Shown piece after piece: positions 18,101 to 25,984 of a stretch of 41,061 bases of DNA. The stretch is taken from assembly GCA_022564635.1 (NCBI GenBank), contig JADFLA010000006.1:1-41061 (forward strand), in the 5' to 3' direction. Position numbers and translations under genes: made by a program. A model generated the notes under the pieces. It worked only from the letters and a program-made list of their open reading frames with translations, ran no database searches and was not told where the DNA came from. This DNA is from Nanobdellota archaeon. GTDB taxonomy: Archaea > Nanobdellota > Nanobdellia > Woesearchaeales > GW2011-AR4. How positions within the stretch are numbered: position 1 is the first letter of the stretch; every line of letters begins with the position of its first letter.

Positions 18101-19377
18101 GTTGGAACTATACAAGCGAAGGAAGAACAATTGTGTTTGTACCTCACTTTAGTATTATAGTGGCCGTAAATGATTCAGGTGCACCAACAATAACTGTTAA
18201 TAAGCCCGACTCTAACCAGACTGTAAGCACGTTTTTACCAAACATAACTGTAACTTCTGATACTATTACCTGTAAATACTTAGTAAATGGATCAACAACA
18301 AACACAACAATGACTCAAACTGGAACAGAATGTATTGGTAGCACAGAAAGCTTCAAGAATCTAGAAACAGCTGAAGGTTATAATATAACATTCTTTGCAG
18401 AAGATTCATCTGGAAATATACAAACAGGAATTTTGAAATTCAATATTTCAGACAACACAGCACCAAATAACGGAACAAGTATAACAAGCAGTGGAGCAAC
18501 TACCGGGGCAACAATCACAGTAAATAGTGTAAATGAATCTATAACCAACATTACTCTTGTTTATGGAACAAGTTCAACAGCATTAAGTCTAAGAAAGTCT
18601 GAGGTAATAACTGCAACAAAGTCTCCAAGTATAGGCAGTTTAGGAATAAGTACAGTTACAACTGCCACTGATTATTTTTATAATGTTACCATATGTGACT
18701 TCAATAATAATTGTAATACAACCAGTAATTTGACATTTACCCAGTCTGTAACATCGCCAACAACAACTACAACAACTACAACAACCACTACTGGAGGAGG
18801 TGGAGGAGGAGCAGCTGTAAGCAATGTTGCAGATTCAAAAGCCCAGGTATGGTCAACAATACCTGCTGGATCTTCTGTAAGCCTTAATGTTGATAAGGCT
18901 ACTATTGCGATAACTTCCGTTGCTGTTAATAATGTTAAATCCGAGTTAAAGAATGTAGATATAGAGGTCCAGGCCTTAAAGTCCAATCCAGTCTCAGCAA
19001 CAGCTGCTGGAAAGGTCTTCCAATACTTAAGAATTAACAAGAAGAAAATTGCGGATGGCGATGCAGAGAGCATTAAGATAGGCTTCAGAGTTACAAAAGC
19101 ATGGCTAACAGAGAATGGATTGACATCAGCTGACGTCAGGCTCTACAGATATAAGAATAGTGTCTGGAACAAGTTATCTACAAGCGTAAAATCTACAGAC
19201 AGTACATATGTCAACTTCGAGGCAGAAACTCCAGGATTTAGCTTCTTTGCAGTTGGAAGCGCGACTGGCGGTGGAGATGCATTTGCAATCATAGATGCAA
19301 TTAGAGGATTTTATGCAGGCACATCTTCCTTAACAGCATTTGAAATAATTGATATGATAAGAGCATTTTACGGGTGA
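15139..19377 (+). CDS. Giant sequon-rich surface protein with PGF-pre-PGF domain and duplicated C-terminal tail
   Basis: A 1412-aa surface protein. Residues 10-30 form an uncleaved-looking signal anchor (IWSILIASILILVVYAVMVL). The body consists of at least eight Ig-like modules whose borders read D-x-[TS]-x-[AP]-P (for example NDTSAPTITINKP, DTQAPTIAITPAN, DDTAPTPITSVSP, NDSGAPTITVNKP). It is very rich in N-x-S/T sequons, so a likely substrate of the AglB encoded at 4608. A poly-Thr/poly-Gly linker (around 18760-18810) leads to a PGF-pre-PGF domain (KVFQYLRINKKKI, RVTKAWLTENG, AETPGFSFFAVG). No PGF-CTERM anchor follows; instead the protein ends in two similar units, AFAIIDAIRGFYAG and AFEIIDMIRAFYG. 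The next gene starts 9 nt later. Probably an S-layer or adhesion protein. Confidence 0.85.
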   Translation: MEKEGKVDIWSILIASILILVVYAVMVLGNVGVLSEFPENTTNASASFGYGDGSLPSMTAFNGTSSLFRCNVSTNDNGTNTNITNVSLFLNRVPITNADGDVANVTFFINDTTTSQVINMTLPLTLAEGTYSWICRVEDNQTPTISYNTTNNRTFTIDLTPPGFTNLSVTSNSQVSTEDTVFLSANFSDQLTSIHTVRLFVNTSGTADNEVNITDATSGVTAGNGTQVNLSFKIAGGELGNDLNFTFQVNDSVNNINITTVSVVSVSGDGTPPGITLNSPISTNQTSTTAPNFNFTAVDNNNSASVILTCAINISLGGSLFTDITNIKATNGTLQSNTTTVTLSDGVYSWNVSCIDPAGNKNTSLTQSFTVDNLAPALTQINLTNNANLTAAGVYSVINKSGSGNSLRQGATIFLATNLTDNLTQPLKVELQFLNTSSGNWEILDTQETIDTSAGGYSAAEGMWGNASFVIPTGHNEFEGTNVSFRAFYNDTLGNSNTSVVIIAQINDTSAPTITINKPTTNLSNFSSGNDIEINWTITENNPIVAINWSVDDVSSESAPGCQDFGKFNTEALADPKKKHNFTLFPASCSSSLSSDFHKILIQARDSWGNVQQILINFTVDTQAPTIAITPANNTNMTSSSTSITVTNTDDFSGVPTTTWTTSCSGSGSYTSGTAFFPFNDSSGPCSGASVQTLTITATDQAGNSNVSSFLFGVDDTAPTPITSVSPTDGESVVNDVMLNYTAVDDFVEVSFIGYYLDSNPVVQLNFSAEGLGSTGVTFNGNTTINLTGGNHTIIYTANDTVGNFRNSSTISFVVIAPIPLTDWRLGLNLTLGTEVSTAPVFRVKNDTGDYNIKTDSQLTNETYEIIINVNSTGTPFNVTLTDLDGSSASWDKINSTYIRSNNTQTYNGIQGNWTNTIIQMVYVNGSLDDFAGNTNKYYGTVTFPVNISGNTGLVQEFWWLQDETNLQSRESISQCSSVFSATDTTPCWNYTSEGRTIVFVPHFSIIVAVNDSGAPTITVNKPDSNQTVSTFLPNITVTSDTITCKYLVNGSTTNTTMTQTGTECIGSTESFKNLETAEGYNITFFAEDSSGNIQTGILKFNISDNTAPNNGTSITSSGATTGATITVNSVNESITNITLVYGTSSTALSLRKSEVITATKSPSIGSLGISTVTTATDYFYNVTICDFNNNCNTTSNLTFTQSVTSPTTTTTTTTTTTGGGGGGAAVSNVADSKAQVWSTIPAGSSVSLNVDKATIAITSVAVNNVKSELKNVDIEVQALKSNPVSATAAGKVFQYLRINKKKIADGDAESIKIGFRVTKAWLTENGLTSADVRLYRYKNSVWNKLSTSVKSTDSTYVNFEAETPGFSFFAVGSATGGGDAFAIIDAIRGFYAGTSSLTAFEIIDMIRAFYG

Positions 19378-19386
19378 TAAAATAAA

Positions 19387-20025
19387 ATGAGAAAAGTTAT
19401 TGCGTATTTAATGGTCTTTTTATTTGCAATCAGTTTTGTATTCGCAGCATCTGTTAGCAGAGATTTGCCGCAGAGAGCAGATCCAAACAGCGAATTAACA
19501 GTCAAACTTCAAATTTCAGGAGCAGACTCAAGCGGATTATTGACTTTAGAAGAAGAATTACCAGAAGGCATGACGCTTAAAGACTGGACTATTACCGGTG
19601 CAAAAGAAGCCAAGGAAGCAATCACCACAAGAGTCATAGATAACAGGTATGGATGGTCCTTTACTCCCAGTGGGGGTTCAGTTACAGTTGAATATACGAT
19701 AGATTTAGGTTCAAGCGATGTATCATTCGGGACATTAGTTTATTTTGATGCTGCGGGTCAAGGTAAAACAGACCCTCAAACATTAAGGGTTGCAGCAATT
19801 ACTTGCGGAGATGGTATTTGTGAAGGAGATGAGAATAGCGATACTTGTGCAGCTGATTGTCCAGTAGCACCACCTGCAGAAGCAGCACCACCAGAAGCAG
19901 TAGAAAAACCTAAGCCAATAGTGGCACCAAGCAAAGCACCTGTAGCATGGGTTATAGCCGCTGTGGTTATAATTTTAGGAATAGTGTTGATAGTTGCTTA
20001 CCAGAAGAAGAAAAAGCAGGTTTAA
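19387..20025 (+). CDS. Small secreted anchored protein, partner of the giant surface protein
   Basis: A 212-aa protein in a two-gene operon with the giant surface protein (9-nt spacer). Signal peptide residues 1-21 (FLFAISFVFAAS); a beta-sandwich-like domain (about 30-136) with LTVKLQISGADSSGLLTLEE and GGSVTVEYTIDL; a four-cysteine motif CGDGICEGDENSDTCAADCP (Cys 140, 145, 154, 158), a pattern I know as a small Ca/disulfide-type repeat in many secreted proteins; a Pro/Ala-rich spacer; one membrane helix (about 186-205); and a KKKKQ cytosolic end. The topology puts the beta domain outside on a C-terminal anchor, positioned to hold a non-anchored surface protein. That binding role is inference. 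Confidence 0.75.
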   Translation: MRKVIAYLMVFLFAISFVFAASVSRDLPQRADPNSELTVKLQISGADSSGLLTLEEELPEGMTLKDWTITGAKEAKEAITTRVIDNRYGWSFTPSGGSVTVEYTIDLGSSDVSFGTLVYFDAAGQGKTDPQTLRVAAITCGDGICEGDENSDTCAADCPVAPPAEAAPPEAVEKPKPIVAPSKAPVAWVIAAVVIILGIVLIVAYQKKKKQV

Positions 20026-20116
20026 GTTAATTTTTTTTATTTTTAATTAATTTTTTAATTTCTTATTATATTTGATTTAATATCATTCAAGTATTGAAAC
20101 TATTTATTATTAATTA

Positions 20117-21046
20117 TTATTTTTTTGTTGTAAATGGATTTATTGTTTTTAGTTTTATTTTTAATTGAGCTAGTTTTCTATTTATTGTTTCTGGCTCGAT
20201 AAAGGCCAAATGGGCTACAATCATTATTAAAGAGAAGAATGTTATGTTGGATGCAAATAAAATGGAAGAATGAAGCAATATTCCTGCAATAAGCATATAT
20301 TTTCTAGTAGTCTTGAACCATACTAATATTGGAAAGAGGAGTTCTATCAGTAGAGTTGCATAAGTCATAAGCATTACTAGAAAAATATAATTTCCTAAAA
20401 ACTCAAGATTAAATCTTGCAAATTGAGGGTTAGCTAAAAAATAATATACAGCTGTTCCATCTCTCCATGTTGTGCCGGTTTTAGGCAAGAATGCAAAAAT
20501 ATAGACGATTGCAAGCTGTATCTGTATGAGTCTCCTGGGCCATATATACCATTGCTGCCGTTTTTTATGTTCTTTAGAGGGAATATTTTTGTTTCTTTTT
20601 ATGGCGTCAAGGGAAAGACATTTTCCTGATGGTGATATTGCAAGATAAAAGAGCATAAGCCTCATCAAGGTGTCTCCAGAATTAAGGATAAGAGTATTTT
20701 TTTCATGGAGTGAGGATAGCAATATGAATGCAATTATAGCAGAAAACCTAGTATATTTTCCGATAAGGAGCAATAATAAAAATATAATCAATAAAAAGTA
20801 GAATATTATTACAAAGGTTGGACTTCCAAAATAATCAAGAATAGTAAACCTAAATTCTGACCTGAACATACTAGTGCGGCCTGATAAAACACCATCATCT
20901 GAGTAATAATCAACTACAAAAGGAAGATCATTTATTAGGGACAGAAGAATTACAGCAGCTGTCAATATTCTTAGAAGTCCAATTGTTGTATAATCTTCTT
21001 TTTTGAAGAAAAATTCATAAATTATATTTTTTTTAATTATCCACAT
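20117..21046 (-). CDS. HTTM domain membrane protein
   Basis: A 309-aa multi-helix membrane protein of the HTTM family (horizontally transferred transmembrane domain, related to vitamin K-dependent gamma-carboxylase). Visible features are GLLRILTAAVILLSLINDL at the start, the DYYSDDGVL segment, SGDTLMRLMLFYLAISPSG, and the later QLAIVYIFAFLPKTGTTWRDGTAVYYFL, which is the classic HTTM core. No separate carboxylase C-terminal domain is present. Its start codon overlaps the end of the partner gene by 10 nt, so the two are translationally coupled. Function of stand-alone HTTM proteins is not established. Confidence 0.85.
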   Translation of the reverse strand: MWIIKKNIIYEFFFKKEDYTTIGLLRILTAAVILLSLINDLPFVVDYYSDDGVLSGRTSMFRSEFRFTILDYFGSPTFVIIFYFLLIIFLLLLLIGKYTRFSAIIAFILLSSLHEKNTLILNSGDTLMRLMLFYLAISPSGKCLSLDAIKRNKNIPSKEHKKRQQWYIWPRRLIQIQLAIVYIFAFLPKTGTTWRDGTAVYYFLANPQFARFNLEFLGNYIFLVMLMTYATLLIELLFPILVWFKTTRKYMLIAGILLHSSILFASNITFFSLIMIVAHLAFIEPETINRKLAQLKIKLKTINPFTTKK

Positions 21047-21522
21047 CTTATATCTCCAAGCTTTTCATAACTAACCTTAGCTTCTACATCTTTTGGAGGC
21101 AAATTTATATCCTTGTACATGATTTGCAAGGTTATTCCATATCCTGGATCGTAGAGCTTGTTGAATTCCTTGCATAAGTAAATTAAATAGGCTGTGTTAA
21201 GGACGTTATCTTTGTTTGCTATAATATTGTCATTAAACTTCCTGAACCTTGTGAATAGAAATGGCATTCCTTCTTTTGCATATTTATGGAGGTAAGGAAT
21301 TGTTTGATTATTGGCCTCAATAATAATCCTGGTAGAAGTTTCTTTGGTGTATGGATCAGGTGAGAAAATGCCCCATGCCTGCCATAGAGACAAGCCGTAC
21401 ATATAAGGCTTGAAAAGATCTATTGTTTTATTTGGAATACTTATTTCAGTATTTAAGTTCCATATAATTATAGAAGTTATATGAAATATTATAAAGATAA
21501 AGACTAATATTTTCTTATACAT
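21037..21522 (-). CDS. HTTM-partner protein
   Basis: A 161-aa protein with a single N-terminal membrane segment (residues 4-22) followed by an outside domain containing the telling LWQAWGIFSPDPYTKE motif. Small proteins with a WQ.WGMFAP.P-type motif are regularly encoded beside HTTM proteins, so this is its expected companion. It overlaps the HTTM gene by 10 nt. I cannot assign a reaction. Confidence 0.7.
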   Translation of the reverse strand: MYKKILVFIFIIFHITSIIIWNLNTEISIPNKTIDLFKPYMYGLSLWQAWGIFSPDPYTKETSTRIIIEANNQTIPYLHKYAKEGMPFLFTRFRKFNDNIIANKDNVLNTAYLIYLCKEFNKLYDPGYGITLQIMYKDINLPPKDVEAKVSYEKLGDIRCG

Positions 21523-21572
21523 TCAAGGAATTTTGTTTAGAAATTATATTTAATCTTTTTGGTAATATAGCG

Positions 21573-21659
21573 GAGAAAACAAAAATTGAGAAAAAATAGT
21601 TTGTTTTCTCCCGATATAGTGCCGAAATTATCAATCAATTATTTTGTTTCGCCACTATA
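21573..21659. terminator. Two inverted repeats between the pilin and HTTM-partner genes
   Basis: First: GAGAAAACAAA (21573-21583) with TTTGTTTTCTC (21600-21610), 11 bp. Second: TATAGTGCCGAAA (21615-21627) with TTTCGCCACTATA (21647-21659), 12 pairs with one C-C mismatch. Together they fill the 200-nt space downstream of the minus-strand pilin genes, consistent with transcript ends or small palindromic repeats. Confidence 0.45.
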
Positions 21660-21727
21660 AATTGATATTGTTGTAAATATAGAGAAAATATAAAGAATAA
21701 AAATTAAAAAAAAGAAAAAAAATATGT

Positions 21728-22165
21728 TTATTCTACTCTTCCTGTTATTGTTCCTGAGATAGTTTTTGTCAGGCCAGACTCTGAGTTTGTATATTCAACA
21801 GATAATTTCTCATTAAATTTTGCGCCTATTGTTAATGTACATGCGCCTGTTGGATTTGTTACTAATGTAACTTTCTCTCCATTAATTACGCTTCCGGTTA
21901 CTCCTTTTGGACAAGTGTCTGTTTGTATACTTACAGCAGTTAAATCAGCTCCTAAGCCATTTCTCAAGACTACAGTTACTCCACCTGTTTCTATTTTAAA
22001 ATCTATGCATGCGAGGCCTGCTGGCAGAACACATTTTGCTGGTAAGAATCTTTCAGGGCTTAAAACACCAAAGTAAGCTAATGCTCCAATAGCAACTAAA
22101 ACAACTAAAATAGCCCATCCATAGGTCATCAAGAATTCCATGGCTGCTTGAGATTTTCTAAACAT
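21728..22165 (-). CDS. Class III signal-peptide pilin-like protein (second copy)
   Basis: A 145-aa archaeal type IV pilin-like protein. It starts with MFRKSQAAMEFLMTYGWAILVVLVAIGALAYFG: a short basic leader, the prepilin-peptidase site before Q-A-A-M-E-F, and one hydrophobic helix. The exposed part is beta-rich with four cysteines and ends SGTITGRVE. It is a paralogue of the gene just upstream (same order of LSPE[RK]FLP..C.L..G.AC, NGLG and SGLTKT motifs). AGGTG lies 11 nt before the ATG. It probably forms, or decorates, a pilus assembled by a TadC/FlaJ-type machine. Confidence 0.88.
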   Translation of the reverse strand: MFRKSQAAMEFLMTYGWAILVVLVAIGALAYFGVLSPERFLPAKCVLPAGLACIDFKIETGGVTVVLRNGLGADLTAVSIQTDTCPKGVTGSVINGEKVTLVTNPTGACTLTIGAKFNEKLSVEYTNSESGLTKTISGTITGRVE

Positions 22166-22217
22166 TTTATTTTTTCACCTCTTATTATATTTTATAGTTT
22201 AAATAATATCATGAATT

Positions 22218-22670
22218 TTATTCTACTTTTGTATTTAAATTACCGAATGATGTTTTTGTAAGACCAGTATCCTTTTCAGTATAACTTAAGGTAATATCAC
22301 CCTTAAACTTTTCTTTTTGGGCACCATTACTACAAGCAGCAGCAATGCCGTCCATAACAAAAGTTCCATCTACTCCACTCTGAAGTTCCACGTCAAAATT
22401 CTCGTCACAGCTTCCTACAACAATTTTGGTTACGGTTATTGTTCTGCCAAGACCATTTGATATAATAAGAGTGGTTTGGGTTGGTTCTACTTTATGGCTT
22501 ACACACGCAATTCCAGGCTGCAAAATACACTTCTCTGGAAGAAATTTTTCAGGGCTTAGGACTCCAAAGTAGGCTAATGCAGCAATAGCAGCTAGAACAA
22601 CTAATATAGCCCAGCCATATGTCATCAAGAATTCCATGGCTGCCTGAGATTTTTTATGTTTAATCAGCAT
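22218..22670 (-). CDS. Class III signal-peptide pilin-like protein (first copy)
   Basis: A 150-aa paralogue of the downstream pilin, with leader MLIKHKKSQAAMEFLMTYGWAILVVLAAIAALAYFG. I choose ATG 22670 instead of 22679: the ribosome site AGGTG (22681-22685) is 10 nt from 22670, matching the 11-nt spacing in the paralogue, but only 1 nt from 22679. The mature part has the paired cysteines and ends FGNLNTKVE. Two TATA-like boxes (22751-22760 and around 22791-22802) can drive it on the minus strand, so the pilins have a promoter separate from the TadC pair. Confidence 0.87.
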   Translation of the reverse strand: MLIKHKKSQAAMEFLMTYGWAILVVLAAIAALAYFGVLSPEKFLPEKCILQPGIACVSHKVEPTQTTLIISNGLGRTITVTKIVVGSCDENFDVELQSGVDGTFVMDGIAAACSNGAQKEKFKGDITLSYTEKDTGLTKTSFGNLNTKVE

Positions 22671-22838
22671 AAAGTTCATGCACCTCTTTTTATGTCCTAT
22701 GCTATAACTACTATTATAAATACTACTTTGTTATTATATCAAATAACTACTATTTAAATATTATGTTTTTGTATACTAATATACTATTGTATTTAAATAT
22801 ATATATTCGAGTTTATTATAGAAGTTAATGGTCTTTTA

Positions 22839-24164
22839 TTATAAAATAACTCCAAGTAATTTTCCCAGAACTATATCTGCAATGAAAAAGAGGGTTATTG
22901 ATACAAATATGAAAATCGGTATGTACCTCAATCCAAGCTTTGCATTACCCTTTTTTATTGTGGATATTATTACTGCAGAGAAAAATGATGTTATTATTAA
23001 GGACACTAGTGCAAATATTCTGAAGTCACTATACTTGATGCCTGCGCCTGAAAAAGAAAGTGCGAGTCCAGCAGTTGATGCAGCAGTTGTGACATCACCT
23101 AGAGATGATCCAAGATTGGTTATGACCCTTATCAATACACCTGAAAGCGCAAACAGTACTGGTGCAGCTGCTATAGTTGCAAAGGATATGAATATAACAT
23201 AAGTTGTTACATTTGCTGACATCTCCTTTTTCATAATCTTATTTTCCTGTATATTTATTGCAATCTTATTTAATAGGTTTCCAATTTCTCCACCAGCTTC
23301 CAGGCCTTCTATTAGCAAGCTTATAGATCTTTTTAATAAAACAGACTCATATTTATCTGCAAATTTTTGTAGTGCAGTTTTTAGATCCTCACCTCTCATA
23401 GTTTCTTTTGCTACTATCTCTATCTCCTTTGCAAGCACTCCAAAGCGAGGCCTGACAGCATACCATAATGCCCTGTCTATAGTCATTCCAGCTTTAATGT
23501 TAGATGCAGTCAGCTGCAAATAATCAGGAAGAACATCCTCAATGTCAACTTTTCTTTTAAATATCTTTAAATCAACAACGATATAAAACAAGACCCATAA
23601 TATAAAAAGCAATATAATAAAAACAAGAATCCAAAGTGCAATTATTGAAGCCAATATCGTTGTCCATGTAATTCCATAAGAAGTTGAGAAGTGATATATT
23701 AAGAAAGCCGATATAACCAAGTTTATAAAGACATTTATGTTAAAGATATTTTTTGATAATGCCTCAGGTCGAATACCTAGACCAGCACGTTCAAGATAAA
23801 ATCTGAGCTTATGCCTTCTTTCAAGAACTGTTGCTCTCTTTTTTACCTGCTTTTTGAAGTACTCAATTCCTTTTACTTCGTCTGCTTTTTTTTCCTTAAA
23901 AAAACTAAGAATACCAAATTTTATTTTTGTATGCTCAGTTTCTGGTTCTTTTGCTTTTTTAGCAATCACATCTTCTAGTTGGTTCTTTAGATTTTTATTA
24001 TTATCCGTGACTTTTTTCTTTCTGAGAATATTAAAAATATTTAATTTTGGTTTTATTTTTGTATGCTCAGTTTCTGGTTCTTTTGTTATCAATTTTTGAG
24101 CAGTCTCTATCACTTTTTTATGTTTTTTCTTCAGATGGTTTTTATTAGGGATATGTTTGGACAT
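22839..24164 (-). CDS. TadC/FlaJ-like type II secretion F-domain protein with repeated N-terminal tail
   Basis: A 441-aa inner-membrane platform protein of archaeal pilus systems. The T2SSF domain is seen in DVLPDYLQLTASNIKAGMTIDRALW, KEIEIVAKETMRGEDLKTALQKFADKY and LLIEGLEAGGEIGNLLNKIA, with membrane helices before and after. The first 100 residues are unusual: a basic cytosolic tail with two copies of KEPETEHTKIK (residues 28-38 and 72-82), each followed by a hydrophobic/basic patch (NIFNILRKKK, ILSFFKEKK). These come from an exact 35-bp direct repeat. It follows the other TadC-like gene by 2 nt. No assembly ATPase gene is in the window. Confidence 0.87.
   Translation of the reverse strand: MSKHIPNKNHLKKKHKKVIETAQKLITKEPETEHTKIKPKLNIFNILRKKKVTDNNKNLKNQLEDVIAKKAKEPETEHTKIKFGILSFFKEKKADEVKGIEYFKKQVKKRATVLERRHKLRFYLERAGLGIRPEALSKNIFNINVFINLVISAFLIYHFSTSYGITWTTILASIIALWILVFIILLFILWVLFYIVVDLKIFKRKVDIEDVLPDYLQLTASNIKAGMTIDRALWYAVRPRFGVLAKEIEIVAKETMRGEDLKTALQKFADKYESVLLKRSISLLIEGLEAGGEIGNLLNKIAINIQENKIMKKEMSANVTTYVIFISFATIAAAPVLFALSGVLIRVITNLGSSLGDVTTAASTAGLALSFSGAGIKYSDFRIFALVSLIITSFFSAVIISTIKKGNAKLGLRYIPIFIFVSITLFFIADIVLGKLLGVIL
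23919..23953. repeat. 35-bp direct repeat, copy A (inside TadC-like gene)
   Basis: Identical over 35 bp to 24051-24085. It encodes the KEPETEHTKIK unit on the minus strand. The identity at DNA level points to a recent internal duplication or ongoing conversion. Confidence 0.9.
24051..24085. repeat. 35-bp direct repeat, copy B (inside TadC-like gene)
   Basis: Second copy, start-to-start distance 132 bp (44 codons), in the same reading frame. Confidence 0.9.
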
Positions 24165-24166
24165 TT

Positions 24167-24982
24167 TTAAAATTCAATTGCAGGTCTTGAGAATTTTATC
24201 ATTGAGAGGAACATAAATTGAGTAAAGGCTAATAAGAATGCTATTACAAGAAGTATTGTAAGACTAATATTCACTTCTATAAATGAAGAAAGGACAATCA
24301 ACATTGTTACACCCAAAGTTGGTAGAATTACAGCTATTATCATGTAAAACATTGCAAATGGATTTAATTTCTTGCTATATTTATTTACCTCTATTATCTG
24401 TTCGCGGGCTATTTGTTCCAGTACAGACTCCAAAGATTTTGCAACATCGGAACCTGTCCTTATGGAGTTAAGGATTTGCCATAATAATCTTCTGAAATTA
24501 TCAGAAGGTATGTACTCTATAGCCTCTGTTAATGCATCTTCCATGCTTGTCCCAAGGTTAACCTTGTTCACTATTTCCTTGAAATATTTACCAATGACTT
24601 CGTAATTTTTTGAGATATTAATTAGGGCATTATACAACGGTACACCAGATTCCAGTTCTATTATAAGATGTCTGCCTGCAAATACAATTTCCTTGCTTAT
24701 CCCTTTTTCTTTTTTCGATATTTTAACGTCAGGAAGCTTTAACAAGTAGGAGAAAAGTATAAAGAAAATTATTGGAATGAATATAACCATTATACCCTTG
24801 AGTACATCGAATTTTGCTAAAATTAAAGCCAGAGAAACAACAAGGCCGGTTGTCATGTAAAATGCAGAAAGAAAAGTCCTTTTGATGAAGTCTTCTGGCT
24901 TGTAATTCATGCCTGCCTTCTTTAGGCTGTGCTTGAGATTAGGCAAGCGTCTTGCAATTATCTGGAAAAATGGAAATGCCAT
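24167..24982 (-). CDS. TadC/FlaJ-like type II secretion F-domain protein (first of pair)
   Basis: A 271-aa membrane protein with a T2SSF domain: GRHLIIELESGVPLYNALINISKNY, VNLGTSMEDALTEAIEYIPSDNFRRLLWQILNSIRTGSDVAKSLESVLEQIA, flanked by hydrophobic helices at 35-85 and 210-265. In archaeal pilus systems the platform can be one large FlaJ with two such domains or a split pair; the 2-nt spacing to the following 441-aa gene indicates the split form acting together. No signal for a separate substrate is visible. Confidence 0.86.
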   Translation of the reverse strand: MAFPFFQIIARRLPNLKHSLKKAGMNYKPEDFIKRTFLSAFYMTTGLVVSLALILAKFDVLKGIMVIFIPIIFFILFSYLLKLPDVKISKKEKGISKEIVFAGRHLIIELESGVPLYNALINISKNYEVIGKYFKEIVNKVNLGTSMEDALTEAIEYIPSDNFRRLLWQILNSIRTGSDVAKSLESVLEQIAREQIIEVNKYSKKLNPFAMFYMIIAVILPTLGVTMLIVLSSFIEVNISLTILLVIAFLLAFTQFMFLSMIKFSRPAIEF

Positions 24983-25054
24983 TCTATTAGGATATGATAC
25001 TTAATGTATAATTTTAAAACAAAAATAGTGAACAAAATAATAACTTCAAATAGT

Positions 25055-25798
25055 TTATTTAAATCCTTGTTTTTCCTCTTCTTTCTCTACTAAAGAAAAT
25101 GGGATTTGGTCATGCAAAATCCTTATTCCGCTTTTATCGATTGCAACAGGATATACATCTAAACTATGATCTTGACCTCTTATCTTTTCTACAGTCAAGA
25201 CTCTCTCAAAATAACTACCCTTCCTTACCCTGCTCAAAATTATAAGACCTTCAAATACAAAATCCATCATTTCGTATTCTAACCTGTCTAGATCTGTTAT
25301 CCTTCTTTCAGATATTGTCATAAAGGTAACTCCAGCACGTTTCATCTTTTGCATAAATAACAATACTTCTCTTCGGAATTCCATGCTGCTGTTATTATGT
25401 TTCGGATATAAATATTCAAAAAATATTATGGAGTCAAGAGCCACTCTCTTGATATTTTTTTTCTTTATCAAATCTAACATACCTTTAATTGATGAAATGC
25501 CTCCTTTAAGCATAGTAAGCGGTTTTTCAACAAGAAAAATTTTGCCTTTTTTTTCCATATCTTTAAAATTCATACCAAAGTTCTTTCCATAGTTCCTCAA
25601 GTCAGAAAGGTTTTCTTCTGTCGCAATAAGAATCCCATTTTCATTGTATTTTTTTGCTCCGTAATAAATAAATTGCAAGGCCATTATTGTCTTTCCAGTT
25701 CCTGGAGCTCCGGTAACCAGGATAGTAGAATTCCTTCGTAATCCGCCTTTAAGAATCTGATCTAGACCACTTATGCCGGTCTTAATTAATTCTATCAT
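25055..25798 (-). CDS. KaiC/RadA-like ATPase
   Basis: A 247-aa single-domain RecA-fold ATPase of the archaeal KaiC-like group. Walker A is GAPGTGKT (residues 30-37), the catalytic glutamates are in ATEEN (59-63), and Walker B is KRVALDSIIFF with D122. The N-terminal IKTGISGLDQILKGGL is the standard KaiC start. GGGTGAT precedes the ATG. It sits 72 nt upstream of the TadC pair on the same strand, so it may be co-transcribed; it is not a GspE/FlaI secretion ATPase. FlaH-like KaiC paralogues regulate archaellum motors, so a regulatory role for this pilus system is a reasonable but unproven idea. Confidence 0.88.
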   Translation of the reverse strand: MIELIKTGISGLDQILKGGLRRNSTILVTGAPGTGKTIMALQFIYYGAKKYNENGILIATEENLSDLRNYGKNFGMNFKDMEKKGKIFLVEKPLTMLKGGISSIKGMLDLIKKKNIKRVALDSIIFFEYLYPKHNNSSMEFRREVLLFMQKMKRAGVTFMTISERRITDLDRLEYEMMDFVFEGLIILSRVRKGSYFERVLTVEKIRGQDHSLDVYPVAIDKSGIRILHDQIPFSLVEKEEEKQGFK

Positions 25799-25984
25799 TA
25801 AATCACCCTTTTTTATAATTATAAAAATACTAGTATAAAAATCTTATGTTTACTAAACTTTTGCACTTAGTAATAAAAATATTTATAAATAATCATTTTA
25901 TTCATATGTATATGCAAGAAAAAAATGAAATAACTGCATGACTTATTCTTTTTGTTAGTTATAACTCTAAACATAGTGGTTAAA

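Noticed and set aside
18750-18815. Poly-Thr/poly-Gly coding stretch as a CRISPR or tandem DNA repeat
   Set aside because: It is a short ACA/ACT and GGA codon run making a linker inside the surface protein; no spacer-repeat structure exists. No CRISPR array was seen anywhere in the window.
19270-19377. Classical dockerin or PGF-CTERM at the end of the surface protein
   Set aside because: No calcium-loop D-x-N-x-D-G residues and no PGF motif plus membrane helix; only the two helical units remain.
25055-25798. KaiC-like ATPase as the missing pilus motor
   Set aside because: Its motifs are RecA/KaiC type (GAPGTGKT, ATEEN) and lack the Asp and His boxes of GspE/FlaI secretion ATPases.
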